Shown here in pieces: positions 50,083-63,912 of a stretch of 64,000 nt of DNA. Position 1 is the stretch's first letter; each line of letters starts with the position of its first letter. The stretch is from Diplosphaera chodatii (lineage: Eukaryota; Chlorophyta; Trebouxiophyceae; Prasiolales; Stichococcaceae). Made by a program: the position numbers and the translations under genes. The stretch covers positions 744,001 through 808,000 of the forward strand of contig JAALGY010000034.1 of the NCBI GenBank assembly GCA_032358165.1. The letters are read 5' to 3'. The notes beneath the pieces were generated by a model that saw nothing but the letters and a program-made list of their open reading frames with translations, made no database searches and had not been told where the DNA came from.

Positions 50083-53000
50083 CTAACGTGTGACTGTTGT
50101 AAGATTGCACCTGAAGTACAGGATGATGCCAATGAAGACAAGCGCTGCACCCACGCACGACACCACCGTCACCTGCATGCAGGATGGCACATAGCTTTAA
50201 CAGACGACAATTCATGCACACCACGCTTGACTGACATGAAGAAACTCAAACGTGCTGCATGTGCCAGGACTAATGCAACAGCTTCACACAATGCTGCTGC
50301 TCACGATCACGAAGGCGGAGTAGCTGTCTTCATGCTCGTTGTTGAGGTTCATGCCGAACAGGCCCGCAATCAGCGTGACAAGGGCCATCGCAAACATGCC
50401 CGCCGTCAGCAGCAGCTCCAGCTGAATGAGCTGGTTCCGGTGGCTGTCCAGCTCGATGTTCAGGTAGTCCTACATGACCGAGGGAACACCAACTGGGCTG
50501 AAGAGTTCTGCCTGATAGTGACATTCAAGATATGCACGCTCAGTACATGCCTCCAGTGCTTGCACTGTGTCTTGTAATACTTGCCGGCCCAAGAAGCCTC
50601 ACAGTCTCACCTCTGTGTCGTCAATGTACTCGTGCAGCGTCTGCAGCTTGTTGCAGGTATTGTCCACCTGCATGAAGTATGCCTCCAGAAGCATCTCCAC
50701 CTGCAGGCAACGGCACACAACTGCGATTCAGCACGGCCTCAGGGATGGTATGGAACGGGCTCTGTGTGCATCTCATATGGCGCTGCTGGCTTGTTGAAAG
50801 TTTGCTGGCCCGAAGCTGCGCTCTCAGCACGTCTGCCCGATGACACCTGGCAATGCGGCAGCTGCCTTCTGTCTGGAACGGACTTCGGCTGAACACAACA
50901 CCCACCTCATTGACATCGTCGTCATCGCTGTCGCTGTCATAGCCGTCCGTGACACGCGCGCTGCGCGGCGTGGAAGCCCTGGGCATGCCGCCCTGCTCAG
51001 GGGTGCGCCCTGCTGCAATGCATGTGGGCTGCTCGGATCAGGCACACCCTCGCCGGCGCACCGCCCCACGTGAAGAGGAGATGTGACCCTCGCAGTCATG
51101 CCAGGGACTCCCGTTTGCACGCCACGCTGACAGCAGTAGACAATGCACCTGCTGCGGCGGTGGGCGTGCTGTGCTCCGCGTCCCAGCCGCCGTCACGGGA
51201 GTAGCCGCCGCCGCTGGGCCCGCCCATGTCCAGCGACCGCCGCTGCAGCGATGCCGTGCGCTGCATCGCCTCTTCAGCCCTGAAGCAGAAAGCGAATGGA
51301 AAGCGTCGAGCGGGGGTTTGATACACAGGTGACAACCCCTCTTGTGCCAGTGCCCCGGTAGCACTCAGTGCCGGCAAGCCCCAAACAGTACGTCTCATAA
51401 GCATGTGCACTGAAGACTCAGCGGCTGCTGAGACAGGCCTGCACTTCCTGCGGCGCACTTGGCAGTCAGGTTCATGTCCTTCATGTCGGAGTCGTCGTCC
51501 AGGTACTTCTCCAGCACCTCCTTGATCGTCTCGCCGCGCGTCTTGAGGCGCACCATGCGGCTCTTGATCCGCCGCACCCGCTCCAGGTTGTGCGTCGTCA
51601 CCTGTAGCAGCCAAGCAATACATCTGTGGTCCTCAGAGACAAACGTCAGATAGCGTTGAAGAGTCAGGCATCACCACACAGCTCCTCCACCTACGGCAAA
51701 TGATGCCTGCGGTGCCCTTCACACCTGAGCTGCCTGTCGCCCTGGAGAAGGCGCTCATAGCAAACTCGTAGATCCAAGCTGCGACAGGTAAGCAACAGTA
51801 CGCAACCATGCGGCAGAGCAGGAGGCCACCGGGGCACCTTGCGGGTGAGGGCGTCCAGGGCGGGGTGCGCCGCCGCCTCCAGGTCGACCGACAGCCGCTC
51901 CAGGTGGCCACACACCTGCGGGCGGCAACGCGTACAGTCCGCTCAGTGCGGGCCGGCGCCAAGCTTGGCATTCAGATGGCTGACCCCTGCGGGTTTGCAT
52001 GTGTCCGACCCCACACCGCAGCCTATGCTCTCATGCTCGGGACTGGTTGACCTGTCCTCGGCACATTCCAGGCGCAGTATTCGCTGACACATGCTGCCTG
52101 TGCGTGTTCAGCACTTGGCACAGCGGCTGCGAGGCTGGCTGCGCACCACATCCAGGGCGACTTCCAGGGCCCGCAGCTCGAAGGGCGCCTCGCTGGCGCT
52201 GAAGCCCAGCTCCTCGCTGTCGACGCGGCCCGTGCCATCCAGGTTCTCCGACGACGCTGGCACCTGCGCTTGACACTATCCCCCGGATGGGCATGCAGCC
52301 AGCCAGGTGGCAGTCCTGCCGCTCCTGTGCCTGGCGCTGTCTGCGAATCCTGACCTTGGTTGACCTCCTTCACTGCAACTAAAAACAGGTGCTGCCGGCA
52401 GCACCTGGGGGCCAGATAAACACATCCGCAGGAGGAACTGCGCACATGATGCAGCTCAGGCATGGAGATGGAGGCGGCCAGCGTGGCCATGCGCGCGTTG
52501 GGTTGCCTGGGCGCCAGCCGCCGCTGCAGCTCCTCGATGAAGCCGATCACCGCCTCCTCCTCCGCGTTCAGCACCAGCACGTACTCGCGCGTGATCAGAG
52601 CCTGGGGGTGGTCCAGATCATTGTTGGTCCCACGGCAGCACCTCCGCTGTGGAGAGTATAGCATATCTTTGCAAACTCCGCGCTTGATGTTATGCATGCA
52701 GTTAGACTGCAGACTGCGACAAAACAAGACAGAAGTGCATGTCTGCTGGTGGTTTCCTGTTGGGTCAGCTGTGGCGCATCACCTTGATGAACTCCAGGTT
52801 GAGGACGAGGGCATCGTCACGCGCCAGGATGGCGGACGGGTAGGAGGTGGACAGCTGCGGGTCCAGCAGACGCAGGTCCCGCAGCTACACATGCAAGAAC
52901 CCTGCTTACAGTACCTGCCAATGCTTTTCACCACGCTTCCACTGGCAGCGATGCACAGCAACAACCTATGCACTTTTGCAACACAGCCGGGCAATAGTCA

Positions 53001-53633
53001 AAGAGGTTCAACGTCTCAAGCCTCCAGATCTGCAGTTATGTATGTGAGGGTGAAGGTCTTCGCTATGCAGATGCTAGTTTTTCAGTGTGCAGATGCTGGC
53101 AGAGGCTGTCCGCTACATGCAACAGTCGCACCTGGACACCAGTCTGATGTGCGATGGCGTGCTTGTCGGCGGTGATCATGCTGGAGTGGCCCTCCTTGTC
53201 GAAGCGGAACCAGCGGCGCACGCCCGGCGCCAGCGCCGCACGCTTTGACGCGCGCTCCATCCTGTCGACCCCCACCGGCGGCTTGAACGTCGCCACCTGG
53301 CACAGCAGCACCGGCCCCCGTTCACGCATTGGGTGCCACTCGCAGTCTGACAGCTGAAGCAAACCCCAGCAAGAAACTGAATGCTTTGCAGTTTGATTGA
53401 GGCCGGAGCCACTGTAGTACAGAATGCTGATTGCTGCGGAGTCGGGCGCAATGCGACCCCAACAGCACACTTTCAGGCCCGTGTGCCACCTGGGCAGCAG
53501 TGCCAAGCTCCTCCGTGGACGCCGCGCGTGTGAGCGCGGGTTTGCCCTGGGGCACGGAGCTGGCGCGTGCAATGCCAGGCAGCGAGTTGGTGCGCACTGC
53601 GGCCAGGCCGCTGCTGGGGCCACGCCCATTCAT
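50083..53633 (-). CDS. MRS2/CorA-type magnesium transporter
   Basis: Mg2+ channel of the eukaryotic MRS2/MGT branch of CorA, a pentameric membrane protein. The start ([20 protein letters not shown]) precedes a Ser/Ala-rich leader. Blocks in order: [20 protein letters not shown] (about 53300-53135), [20 protein letters not shown] then [14 protein letters not shown] (about 52885-52785), [20 protein letters not shown] (about 52600-52460), [19 protein letters not shown] helix ([15 protein letters not shown], about 52265-52130), [20 protein letters not shown] (about 51917-51840), [20 protein letters not shown] (about 51600-51460), a Gly/Ser linker (about 51280-51150), [34 protein letters not shown] (about 50700-50610), and [20 protein letters not shown] then [12 protein letters not shown] (first span plus the diagnostic GMN). 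The second span is [17 protein letters not shown] (last exon, TAG at 50083). A poly-Asp stretch in the linker is a local feature. Confidence 0.92.
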
Positions 53634-53735
53634 GGCTGGCAGCTCAGAGAGCGGAAGCAACTGGATGGCTTGCTGCTGGCAGCAACGCTGGCTGCGGCTG
53701 AGATGCTGTGAGACGCCGACTGGGTGCCAGCTCAA

Positions 53736-54079
53736 GGCTGCAGGACGCCGGCAGCTGCTGCGGCTCGCCTCTGCACAGGCGGCGCCCCGCGGCAGCAGCC
53801 GCGCTGCACCTTCAGCGCTGCTGTGAGCTGCCGCAGGGTGGGCAGCGCACAGCCGTCCGCCGCGGCTGCGGCGACGTCGCGATGCGCGGGCCTCGGCTGG
53901 GCTCGCACACCGCCGCTGGACGCGGCCTGGGGGCCCCTGCAGCGCCCCGCCAGATTTGCTGACGCTGCGGCACTGGCACGCAGAGCCTGGGTACGCCTCA
54001 GCGTGGCTGCAACGTCGCCGCCGTCAGTGTAGCTTGGTGTGATGGAGCCGACAGCTGCCACTGTGCACAGGGGGTTCAC
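53736..54079 (-). other. Open Ala/Arg-rich stretch upstream of MRS2
   Basis: A minus-strand frame open for over 100 codons (GSITPSYTDGGDVAATLRRT, QALRASAAASANLAGRCRG) sits just upstream of the MRS2 start. It could be an upstream MRS2 exon encoding an organelle-targeting leader or a coding-like GC-rich 5' UTR. No splice link could be fixed. Confidence 0.25.
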
Positions 54080-54449
54080 GGCTCTATGCTGACTTCAGGA
54101 CCCAAACCGGCCCCTGCCAACCAACCCCTGACGAGGCACACCCTGGGGGCTTGCTACTGTGAAGGGCCAGGCACCGACAGGCAGCCAGGGGGACTACATG
54201 GGGCCAGCTTCAGGCCAGCAGGGAGCCGCTGTCTCGGCAACTTGACCGGATGTGCTGTCGTATTGACTTCAAACTCGAGACAATGCGATCGCGCGTGGCC
54301 AATGTCGGTGTAGCGATGCCCGCTTGCTGTTGACAAAAGGTCGCGTAAGCGTTTTGATGTGATGCATGCACACTCTGACGGCTTCGGCGCGATGGCCTTT
54401 GATGCACGTGCCCGCCGTAGCTTCGACGGCGGACTACAGCAAAGCATGA

Positions 54450-55948
54450 GAGAGCTACCGTAGTACGGAAGGCAACCCTCTACTGCCGACGAGCATGCCA
54501 GGCCGTCCCCACCCAGCAGAACTCTCGGCAACTCGCTGCACATGCAGTTGTTGGTATGACTGCTGCTGTCTATCCCATGAAACAAGTGGCAGTGTGTGCT
54601 CTGGCCCAGATGCAAGCAATACCAAAAGAAAACAATGCGTGACTACCTTGCAATCAATGTACACCACATAAGACTCTGCATCCTGCGAAGAACGACGCAG
54701 CTCGTATCAGCTGGCTCATGACGGCTGCACAACTCGACCCTGCGACCTTTATGTCCCTGACGGCCAAGCACTACATGATGACCGTGCCACCCTTGTTTCG
54801 ATGAAATGCAAGGTCCTGCATAGGCGCCGTGAAGCTCACATTCGCCCCGCCGGTTGCTGGCGGCTGCATTCGACACAGATGCTGTCCAGATCAGCTTCAC
54901 AGATTGTGTTTCAACATTCCCCACAGTTCAACATGTACATAGGCATCAGGCCAGACCCTGCATATGGACATCTGAACGTGATCCCCTGCTCTTGACGCTA
55001 ACCATCTGGTCCCAGTACCTGGTCATAGCGCCTCAAGTTGCTGGGTATCCGTGGCACGGACGGCACCACAGGGGGCATCTTGGACCGTGTCTTGAGCTCC
55101 ATCCCCTCTTGGCACACTGCAGTCATAATCACCGAGTCCGCTGGGCTGGCCAACTGTATGCGCATGCGCATTTGCGCATGTTGTGCCGTCACTTGGTAGG
55201 TCTTTGACTGGAGAGGGTGCACAACAAACTTGCACCTGCGCATGCAGTGCAGCAGCAGCAGTGGATGCAGCAGTCTGAGCATGGCCCCTCAAGTAGGTTG
55301 TACTTGTCCCGCACTTCCGTTCTGCATGACATTGATATGCAGCATCGTGATCGGAGTATCAGTTCGAGCTCTCACATCAGAGACAGGGCTGCCATGTGAC
55401 CGCAGGCAGGCGGCGTGTGAACATGTTGGTCAGGCGGCATTGCCAGAGAGGTGCCACATCCATGACACAGCACGCTTTTTGAGCATCACCTGTGCATGCC
55501 GGCAAAGCAACACGAGACGAACGGGCACAGCGTGTACAGCAGGCACGGTGGTATGCAGCTGCCCTGGCCATGTGATTTCCGGACGTTTGTGCCATACAGG
55601 ACGGGCAGGCACCAGAAACCCAGGCAGCCTGCAAGCAACCAACTGTTCTATCCACCTGATATGTGTCGGTCTCAACCCATCCGCAGTACAGGCACCTCGC
55701 CAACGGCTGTGTAAAGTGGGGCCAAAGTCATCATCAAGGGAACAGCACCCCACGCAACGAGCCGTGGCACATACAGCCTCACTCACATACTTTGTAGTCG
55801 CATCCTTTGCATCTGCAGAACCCGTGAATCCAAGGCACGCGTGGATCCTGCATGAAGTTCCGGGTTCACCAGCCCTGAAAAGGGACGTGAAGTCCTGCCT
55901 CGGCGGGGACGAGCGGCCGGACGAGCCAAAAGAACAGTTCAAGCGCAA
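54450..55948 (-). CDS. Unresolved minus-strand locus
   Basis: Several exon-like pieces on the minus strand: a first open piece from Met 55948 (MRLNCSFGSSGRSSPPRQDF, TSLFRAGEPGTSCRIHACLG), AQMRMRIQLASPADSVIMTA with MPPVVPSVPRIPSNLRRYDQ (about 55185-55010), and a well-bounded short exon DAESYVVYIDCK (about 54683-54648, AG before and GT after). Later pieces at 54.3-54.5 kb are less clear. I recognise no family, and these may not be one gene. A 266-codon open frame on the opposite strand (55230-56030) has no domain and is not preferred. Confidence 0.25.
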
Positions 55949-56808
55949 CGAAACATCATTTGAAGGGGTTTTTGCGTGTCACGGTGCAGCGTATACAGGG
56001 CTGCACCTGTTGTGTTTGACCGGCACATGAGATTCCCCCGTCAACCCTACTGATAGTCTCCAGCTTGGTTCAAACCATGCACTTCAAAGCTGCGGTGCCG
56101 GTCGTGTTACACTGGGACTTGTCAGTGGGCTGCGTTGAGCACTGGTACATCTACATTACACTCGGGTGCTGCTGCAGTCGGCTGCGTTACGTAGGACGGA
56201 CCCCTGCTGAATTTTTCGTGCATCAGGGTGCACTTTCGGAGCCAATCCCCAAAGCAGAACATACCAGCGGCCTGCGATCTGGCGCTTGAGGTGTGCCAGC
56301 ATGCGTGGATGCAGCCTCTGTACGATGATGCATCAGCCGCCTTGGCACTGCTACACATGCAGCACTGTGGGTCATGCACAGCATGCACACACATGCGAGC
56401 TGGCCTCTCGGTGTCCGTCTGGCGTCCAATAGACGTTCGGACTAGGTACAACGTTTGATGTTGTCTCCGGTCACAACACCGTTGCGGTGTGCTGCTGCAG
56501 GCACAGCACGTTGCACATTGCGGCAGCGGACTGGCGGTGCAAGACCGCAGGATACATCCCAGTTGTGCCGTCTCTGGCGACGCGTGAGCAACACAAGGAC
56601 ATCCCCTAGTGGCGCGGGTCACAGCAGCAGAAAGCTTAGGAACGCGTTACGAAGAAGAGGCCGAGCCCATCAGTCGGTCTCCGCAGCGGTCTCTGCAGCA
56701 GGTGGGACCGCCAAGGCCAGTCAGGCGGCCGCAGTGTAGCTGAGCAGCGATGTGAGCCGCTGCCGCCTGAGTGCAGCCCGCGCCTGGCGTCTGCGCCGTC
56801 ACGGCGCA
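55949..56808. other. Upstream region of POLD1, no gene seen
   Basis: No convincing exon on either strand. The part nearest 56809 should hold the POLD1 promoter and 5' UTR. Confidence 0.35.
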
Positions 56809-59800
56809 ATGAGCGCCACCGGCGCCGTCACGAGTGGCGGCGCCAAGCGGATGGCGCCGGATGGCGGCCCTGGAGCACGGGGCGGCGCGCCCCCCAGCAA
56901 GCGCTCAGGTGCCTGTCGTTTGCACGGCACACGACGACCATGCGGCCTTTGGTGCCGTGATGCACAGATGTACCAACGCATGAAACAATCGTCTGCTGTC
57001 AGGTTCCGGTGGCACGGTCGGCGGCGCGGCAGATGAGCCGCTGCCCATGGATGAGATGATTGAGGACGCGGTGCTGGCTGCGGGTGGCGAGATGGACGAC
57101 ATGCCCGGCGAGGAGGAGGAATTCATGCCGGTGAGAGTTCTGCACATCATCTCACCTACATGCATGAGTGGACGAACCGCCAGATGGACGAGGTCCGTGC
57201 AGTCTCCCATCACATGTGCCACGAGCAACCATCGTGAGGCGGCGGCATGATGCTTGAATGGCTGTACTTGACACTCTGACATTCAAGGTCACATGTCAGA
57301 GCTACCAGAGCGGGCACCTCAGCCTCCGAGTGCCGCATCTGTCAGCAACTGTGCCTGAGGTGAAAGGCTCTCTGGCACCCCGTGCACCGCTGTGGCACAG
57401 GACATGACCGATGGGACAGTGGTTGAGGTGGAGCTGGGGGCGGCGGGCCGCAACTGGGAGCGGCCGCCGCCGCCGCCGCTCAACTACCACACAGAGCCGC
57501 TGGGTGAGCCCGTTGCCTTTGACGCTGACAGCGTACCAGGGCGCACATGCACTTCAGCTGTTGCAGGCTCCTTCAGTCGACGGCTGAGCAAGGAGGGCTG
57601 CCACTCACTGGGTAGCGCTGCCGCTGCAGTGTTCCAGCAGTTCGAGATCGACTATGCGATGGGTCCGGCGCACGCGTTGTCGCGGTCCGAGCTGGGCGTA
57701 ACCCCCATCATCCGCATGTTCGGCGTCACGGAAGCAGGTACATGGGCAGAAGTTTAAAGCCTGGACATCGGCTGTGCAGCTGATGGCGGGTCGGGGCAAC
57801 TGGCGTCCTGTTCATGCACCTCTGCAACCTGCAGGCAACAGCGTGTGCGCCTTTGTGCACGGCTTCCTGCCGTACCTGTACATCGAGGCGCCGACACGGG
57901 ACTTTGGGCCGGAGGACTGCGAGTCGCTGCGCTGCCACCTGAACGTGGGTGGCTCTGCAGCTGCTGCCGGACCATGCAATGGTTGCCGCTGCGTTTGGCG
58001 GCTTATGTCTGCTGCTGTTCTACAGTGTGATCGCATCCTGGCGTAGGCCTGTGTCCTTCGCCTGGCAGCTGATGCACTGGCTCTGTATCTGCTGCAGCAA
58101 CGGCTGATGGACAGGAACAAAGAGCGCGTCTCCCGGTGCTGCCTGAGCGTGAAGCTGGAGCAGAAGCAGACCCTCAAGTTCTACCAGCCCACTGCGACAC
58201 GCGGCTTCCTGAGGATCACCGTGGCGCTGCCCACCATGATCCCGGGGCTGAAATGTGAGGGCTATGGCATCATGATGGGTCTTGGAGCTTTCTTTACGCC
58301 GTCAACTGTGTGACATCAGCCGTATGTGGCACGGTTTGTGTGCAAGCGGCTGATAGCCTGATATTGCTGCGTACTCTGGTCTGCAGCCACACTGGAGCAA
58401 GGGGTGCCGCTGGACTGCCTGGACGGCAATGCAAAGTCGTTCCAGACGTACGAGTCCAATGTGCTGTTTGCACTGCGCTTCATGGTGGACACCGACATCG
58501 TTGGGGGCAACTGGGTGCGGTGACTGCGTGTGGCATGTTGCGTGCCTGCTGCTGTCCGATCAGGTCAAGCACACCAGAGCCTGCTTCACAAACTCCCACA
58601 GTATAGGATTGTTAGCGTGATGACTGTAACATCGTCAATCAACATTGCTGCTGGAGCTCGAAGTAGGTAGCAACGGTTGATTGATTTGATGTGTAACCGC
58701 AGGTGGAGCTGCCAGCGGGGAAGTACCACTACCTGGACGCGCTCGGGGCGCCGCACAGCCGGCAGTCGCACTGCCAGATGGAGGCGCACGTGCACTGGGC
58801 GGACATCGTCAGCCACGCACCGGAGGGCGAGTGGGCCAAGATCGCGCCCTTCCGCATCCTGTCCACCGACATCGAATGCGCCGGTCGCAAGGTGCCCCCT
58901 ACATTTGTTTCATGGGCATCTGCATGGGGCGAAACATGGGTCCTGGCAGGCTCATTGGCTGCTTTCGACCTTTCCCCGTGACCTCATGATCTCGACCCGA
59001 GTCCAGCTCAGAGGTCAAGATATCAAAAGTCACTGCCACACTGAATCTGGTCGACTTGTCGTGAATGCTGGGCTCACTTGTACTGCTGCAGGGCCATTTT
59101 CCAGAGCCGGACAAGGATCCCGTCATCCAGATTGCCAGCCTGGTGACAGTGCACGGACAGTCTTCACCAGTGGTGAAGAACATCATGACGCTTGACACCT
59201 GCGCCTCCATCATCGGGGCGGAGGTCATGTCGTTTCAAAAGGAGGGGGACCTGCTCAATCGGTGGCGGGTGTGCTGCGTGCCTTGCATCCTTCATCCTCT
59301 GGGGCATCCTGCGACTGCCCTGCATCCTTCTCGCTGCAACGTCGTGCCTCAGCCTACCAGCCTGCAATCTGTGGATATGTGATGTGGCCACATCGGTATG
59401 GCACTTTTTCGCCCCTTATTGTGCAGGACCTGGTTGTGGAGACGGATCCAGACATTATCATCGGCTACAACATCTGCAACTTCGATCTGCCGTACCTGCT
59501 CAACCGCGCTGAGGCGCTCAAGCTGCACCAGTTCCCTTACTGGGGCCGAATGCGCAACAAGTGTGTACCCTGAACCAGGCACAAGCCTCCGCACGCAAAG
59601 ATCAGCTTGCCCACACCTGCAACCCATGCCTAGCCATGGCAGCATGTGCCAGTCCTGGCAGCCTGTCCTGACAGCGGATGATCCTGAGAAGCGTAGCTTG
59701 CCCTTCAGGTCCAGCCATTGTAGACCACAGGCCATTTCTGCCAGTGCTTACAACCAATCCGCACCGCACTGCAGGCCGCTGCGGATGCGGGACGCGCAGT

Positions 59801-62800
59801 TCAGCAGCAAGGCGTACGGCACACACGAGTACAAGGAGGTCACCTGCGAGGGCCGCACCCAGTTCGACCTGCTGCTCGCCATCCAGCGCGACCACAAGCT
59901 GTCCTCGTACTCGCTCAACTCGGTAAGGCGGCAAGATGTGTGCACTGCTTGCTCCTCTTGCCAACAGTTTCTTTCGCTCTCATGGCGCTATAGTTCAACT
60001 GCACTGCAACCTTGTCGTTGAGTGCATCTGTGCATGACCTTGTGAGTACTATGATCAACTGCAGGTGTCAGCGCACTTTTTAGGAGAGCAAAAGGAGGAT
60101 GTCCACCATTCCATCATCTCGGATCTGCAGCATGGCAATGCCGAGTCACGGCGTCGGCTGGCTGTGTACTGCCTCAAGGTAGATGTGGGGCATTTCAGCA
60201 TTCCAGCGAGGGCGATTCAGGGTCATCAGAGTGCTGCGCTCGGCTGCTCGATGAGCATCTGCTGACAGATGGTCATATGTCACCAGTGCGCCCTGCACAG
60301 GACGCGTACTTGCCGCAGCGGTTGGTGGACAAGCTCATGTACATGTTCAACTACCTGGAGATGGCGCGTGTCACAGGTGCACTGTCTTGTCAGGGTCTTA
60401 ACTGAACGTGAATGCGGGTGTCCGCCATGCGCCATGCATGTTTATTCCATGGTTTTCCTGCTGATCAGGAGTGCCAATGTCGTTCCTGCTGACGCGTGGC
60501 CAGTCCATCAAGGTGTTCAGCCAGCTGCTGCGGAAGGCACGACAGAAGGGCCTCGTCATCCCCTTCATGAAGGTGTGCCGACACCCTGGTCTGCTGACAC
60601 AGTGTTCGAGCTTCAGGTCTGTTGGAAAACTGCCTGAATCACGTCACTTGAATACGACGTCGAATGAGGGTGCTGCATGTTTGCCATCTGCTGGTCCAGA
60701 GTGAGGTTGTCGTTCTGTGCAGCCTCAAGGTGGCAACCCCGATGCAATTGGATATGAAGGCGCGACGGTGCTTGATGCTAAGGTCGGTGTGTGCCCACTA
60801 CCTGCACCTCCTTCACCCTTCTGCGGGAAGTGATCATCGTGAGAGATGTGTTGAGCAGTGAGGGCATGCACCACCTGACTGTAGGTGGGGTACTATCGAC
60901 AACCAGTGGCAACGCTGGACTTTGCCTCACTGTACCCATCCATCATGATGGCACACAACCTGTGCTACTCCACACTGCTGCCTCGAGAAGCGTGCGTCCC
61001 CTTTCCCGGATAGATACTGTGCAGCATGCCCAGCATTTCCAGCATATCACATCAGCTGCGCTGTGCTCATTTTGGGACGTGTAATTTAATGTGCTGATGC
61101 ATCCCCAATGCAGGGTGGGCAAGCACTCCTCGGAGGACTATGCCAAATCGCCCACGGGTGATTGCTTTGTCAAGCCGCACCTGAAGAAGGGCATCCTTCC
61201 TGAGATTCTGGAGGAGCTGCTGGCCGCGCGCAAGCGGTGCGCTTGTAGGATTGTTCTGCTGCGCCTGTGAGCTGTTCTCCTGAGTTGACCAGCAACAATG
61301 GCCTGAACAACCAACTTGCGACGGTTCCAGACGTTGGCGTATGATGTCACCACCTATGTGCTGCTGATCACACCACCCAAGGAGCTCGTCGAGCTGCTGG
61401 TAGGCCTTGGCTGTACACCTCGATATGGTTCACCTGCCTTCTGCATGCAGGGCCAAGGCAGACATGAAGACAGAGACGGACAAGTTCAAGCTGGCTGTGC
61501 TGGATGGGCGGCAGCTTGCGCTGAAGGTGTCCGCCAACAGGTGTGCAGTGATATTCGTTGCATTGTTCGGTTCGACCCTCTGGTGTTGCAAGAGTGTATT
61601 GATCGCTCATATACTCTGCGCTATACTGTGCATCATACGCCGTCATCAAGTCCAGTATGACCATTCCCGCTTGTTGCAGTGTATATGGCTTCACGGGTGC
61701 CACCATTGGCAAGCTGCCGTGCCTGGAGATTTCCTCGTCCACCACTGCCTACGGCCGCAACATGATCGAGGCCACAGCGTGAGTCGGCTGCATGTGGGGA
61801 TCAGCAGCGTCACCGCCTTATTGCCAGCATTGCAGAATGTGTTTCAGCATTCATCAGCATATGGCATCAGGGAAGGTTCTGAGCTGCTGTGTGCAGGGCG
61901 GCGGTACGGGCCAAGTACAACCGGGCCAATGGGTACGAAGCTGACTGCGATGTCATCTATGGCGACACCGACTCTGTCATGGTCAACTTTAAGGTGCCGA
62001 TTGCTGCTCAGACCGTGACCGTGACTTCTCGTTCATGTGCAGCAAGTGCCTGTCTGTATCCTGCGGCTGTACTCTAGGCAAGCAGCTTTCCATATGCGGC
62101 TGCTGCAAGGATGCCGCCGTTGTCTTGGGCCAGACAACTCACGAGTGGGCAGTTGAGATCTGAGTGTGAAGCCTTATTCTGTTCAACCCCTGGCAGGTGT
62201 CAGATATTGCTCGGGCTATGGAACTGGGACAGGAGGCGGCGCAGCAGGTGTCCGCCACCTTCATCAAGCCCATCCGCCTGGAGTTCGAAAAGGTCCGCGT
62301 CCAGCCTGCCTACTGCTGCCGCACAGGCGTCTGAGCATTTTTGCGGGTTCTGTTGGCTTCGCGTACGTTCAGTCCTTCTCCCAGTGCTAGTGCTAGTTCT
62401 CCACTGCATTGGCATGCGGTCATGAGCCTGTAGCATTGCTTGGACCTGCGCAGGTGTACTGCCCGTACCTGCTGATCAGCAAGAAGCGGTATGCAGGACT
62501 GCTGTACACCAACCCCGACAAGCACGACAAGATGGACTCCAAGGTGCATGGAGTATATCGCCTGCTGCATTGTGCTCTCGAATATCTGACAAGTACTCGT
62601 GCATGCCCCGAGTCAGTGCCGAGTCCGTAGTCTCACCGTAAGTGCCATGGGCTACAGGGCATTGAGACGGTGCGGCGCGACAACTGCCTGCTGGTGAAGA
62701 ACGTGGTGACGACCAGCCTGGAGAAGATGCTCATTGAGAAGGTAGCGCTGCTTTGGCACACATGAGCGATGACGGCTACACGGACAGCGAAGTGAAGTGT

Positions 62801-63912
62801 GAAGTACTCCAAGTCACCTCCGAATGCCAGTGTGCAATGCAGGATGTCGAGGGCGCCGTGTCATATGTGAAGGGCGTCATCTCCGACCTCCTCATGAACC
62901 GCATGGACCTGTCGCTGCTGGTGGTCACCAAGGTATGACTAACTCTTACGCGAGAGCCATCCCAGACGTCAGTTGCACGGGATTCCAAAGTTGCTCTGCA
63001 TGTTGTTGAGAAGTGCTGATGAATGCCGCTGACTATGAAACCAGACCCTATTGGTGAGTGTGTGCTGGTTGCGCTGCAGGGCCTCACCAAGGCATTCGAC
63101 GACTACGATGCCAAGGGCGCACATGTGGAGCTGGCCAAGAAGATGCTGAAGCGGGACCCGGCCACCGCCCCTACCATCGGCGACCGCGTGCCTTATGTCA
63201 TCATTAAGGTGAGCTCTTTCCCTGGACATCATAGTCCCCGCGCACACGTGTACTATACGACTCATATAGGCAGCGACGGTCATATGCTACTGCATTACAG
63301 CAACATTGTGAGCCCGCTGACCTCTATGCTGTCATTGCCTAAAGTGCAATAGGCTGCTGTGCATTCCTGCTCAGGGCATGCCTCAACAGTTGTCGCTGCC
63401 TGACGGTAGTGCTCCTCACTAGGTACCCGTGCGCAATGAACGGCAGCAAGCATGATCGTGCAATGCACAGGCAGCAAAGGGTGCAAAGGCATGGGAGAAG
63501 GCAGAGGACCCGATCTATGCATTGGAGCACAACCTGCCCATCGACTGCCAGCACTACCTCGAGCACCACCTGTCGCTGCCGCTCACCCGCATCTTCGAAC
63601 CCATCATGAAAACTGCCAAGGAGCTGCTAAATGGTGCGTCGTTTCCAAAGCGGACTGTGACACGAGCACACAGCCTTGCTGGGTGGTGAAACCTAGTGCA
63701 TTGATGCCCATCTCCCACCCACGCTGGCAGGGAAGGTCAGTCGTCACATGTAGTTCCTGCTGACAACAGGTGCCCATACACGCTCCATTGCTGTCACGAC
63801 ACCCTCAAATGCGTCTGGCGGCATCATGAAGTTCGCCAAAAAGAAGCTGGCATGCCTCAACTGCAAGGCACCCATTGCCAGCGGCTCCCTGTGCGTGCAC
63901 TGCAGTGCCAAG
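56809..63912 (+). CDS. POLD1: DNA polymerase delta catalytic subunit, 3' partial
   Basis: Family-B replicative polymerase with 3'-5' proofreading exonuclease, acting in the nucleus mainly on the lagging strand. The start [20 protein letters not shown] leads into an acidic N-terminus ([12 protein letters not shown], about 57001-57130). Domains in order: N-terminal [20 protein letters not shown] and [20 protein letters not shown]; exonuclease motifs [12 protein letters not shown] (about 58850), [20 protein letters not shown] (about 59455), [20 protein letters not shown] (about 60165-60350); polymerase [21 protein letters not shown] (about 60920); [21 protein letters not shown] (about 61520-61700); [16 protein letters not shown] (about 61955); [19 protein letters not shown] (about 62475). 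The exon at 63770-63912 ends in the first zinc motif, [20 protein letters not shown]. The second cysteine motif (the iron-sulfur cluster) lies beyond the window. Catalytic Asp residues of all motifs are present. More than 20 exons; the phases I checked agree. Confidence 0.95.

Noticed and set aside
55230..56030. 266-codon open frame on the plus strand
   Set aside because: No domain, Cys/His/Arg-rich composition typical of non-coding frames in GC-rich DNA, and no splice context; overlapping minus-strand pieces look better.
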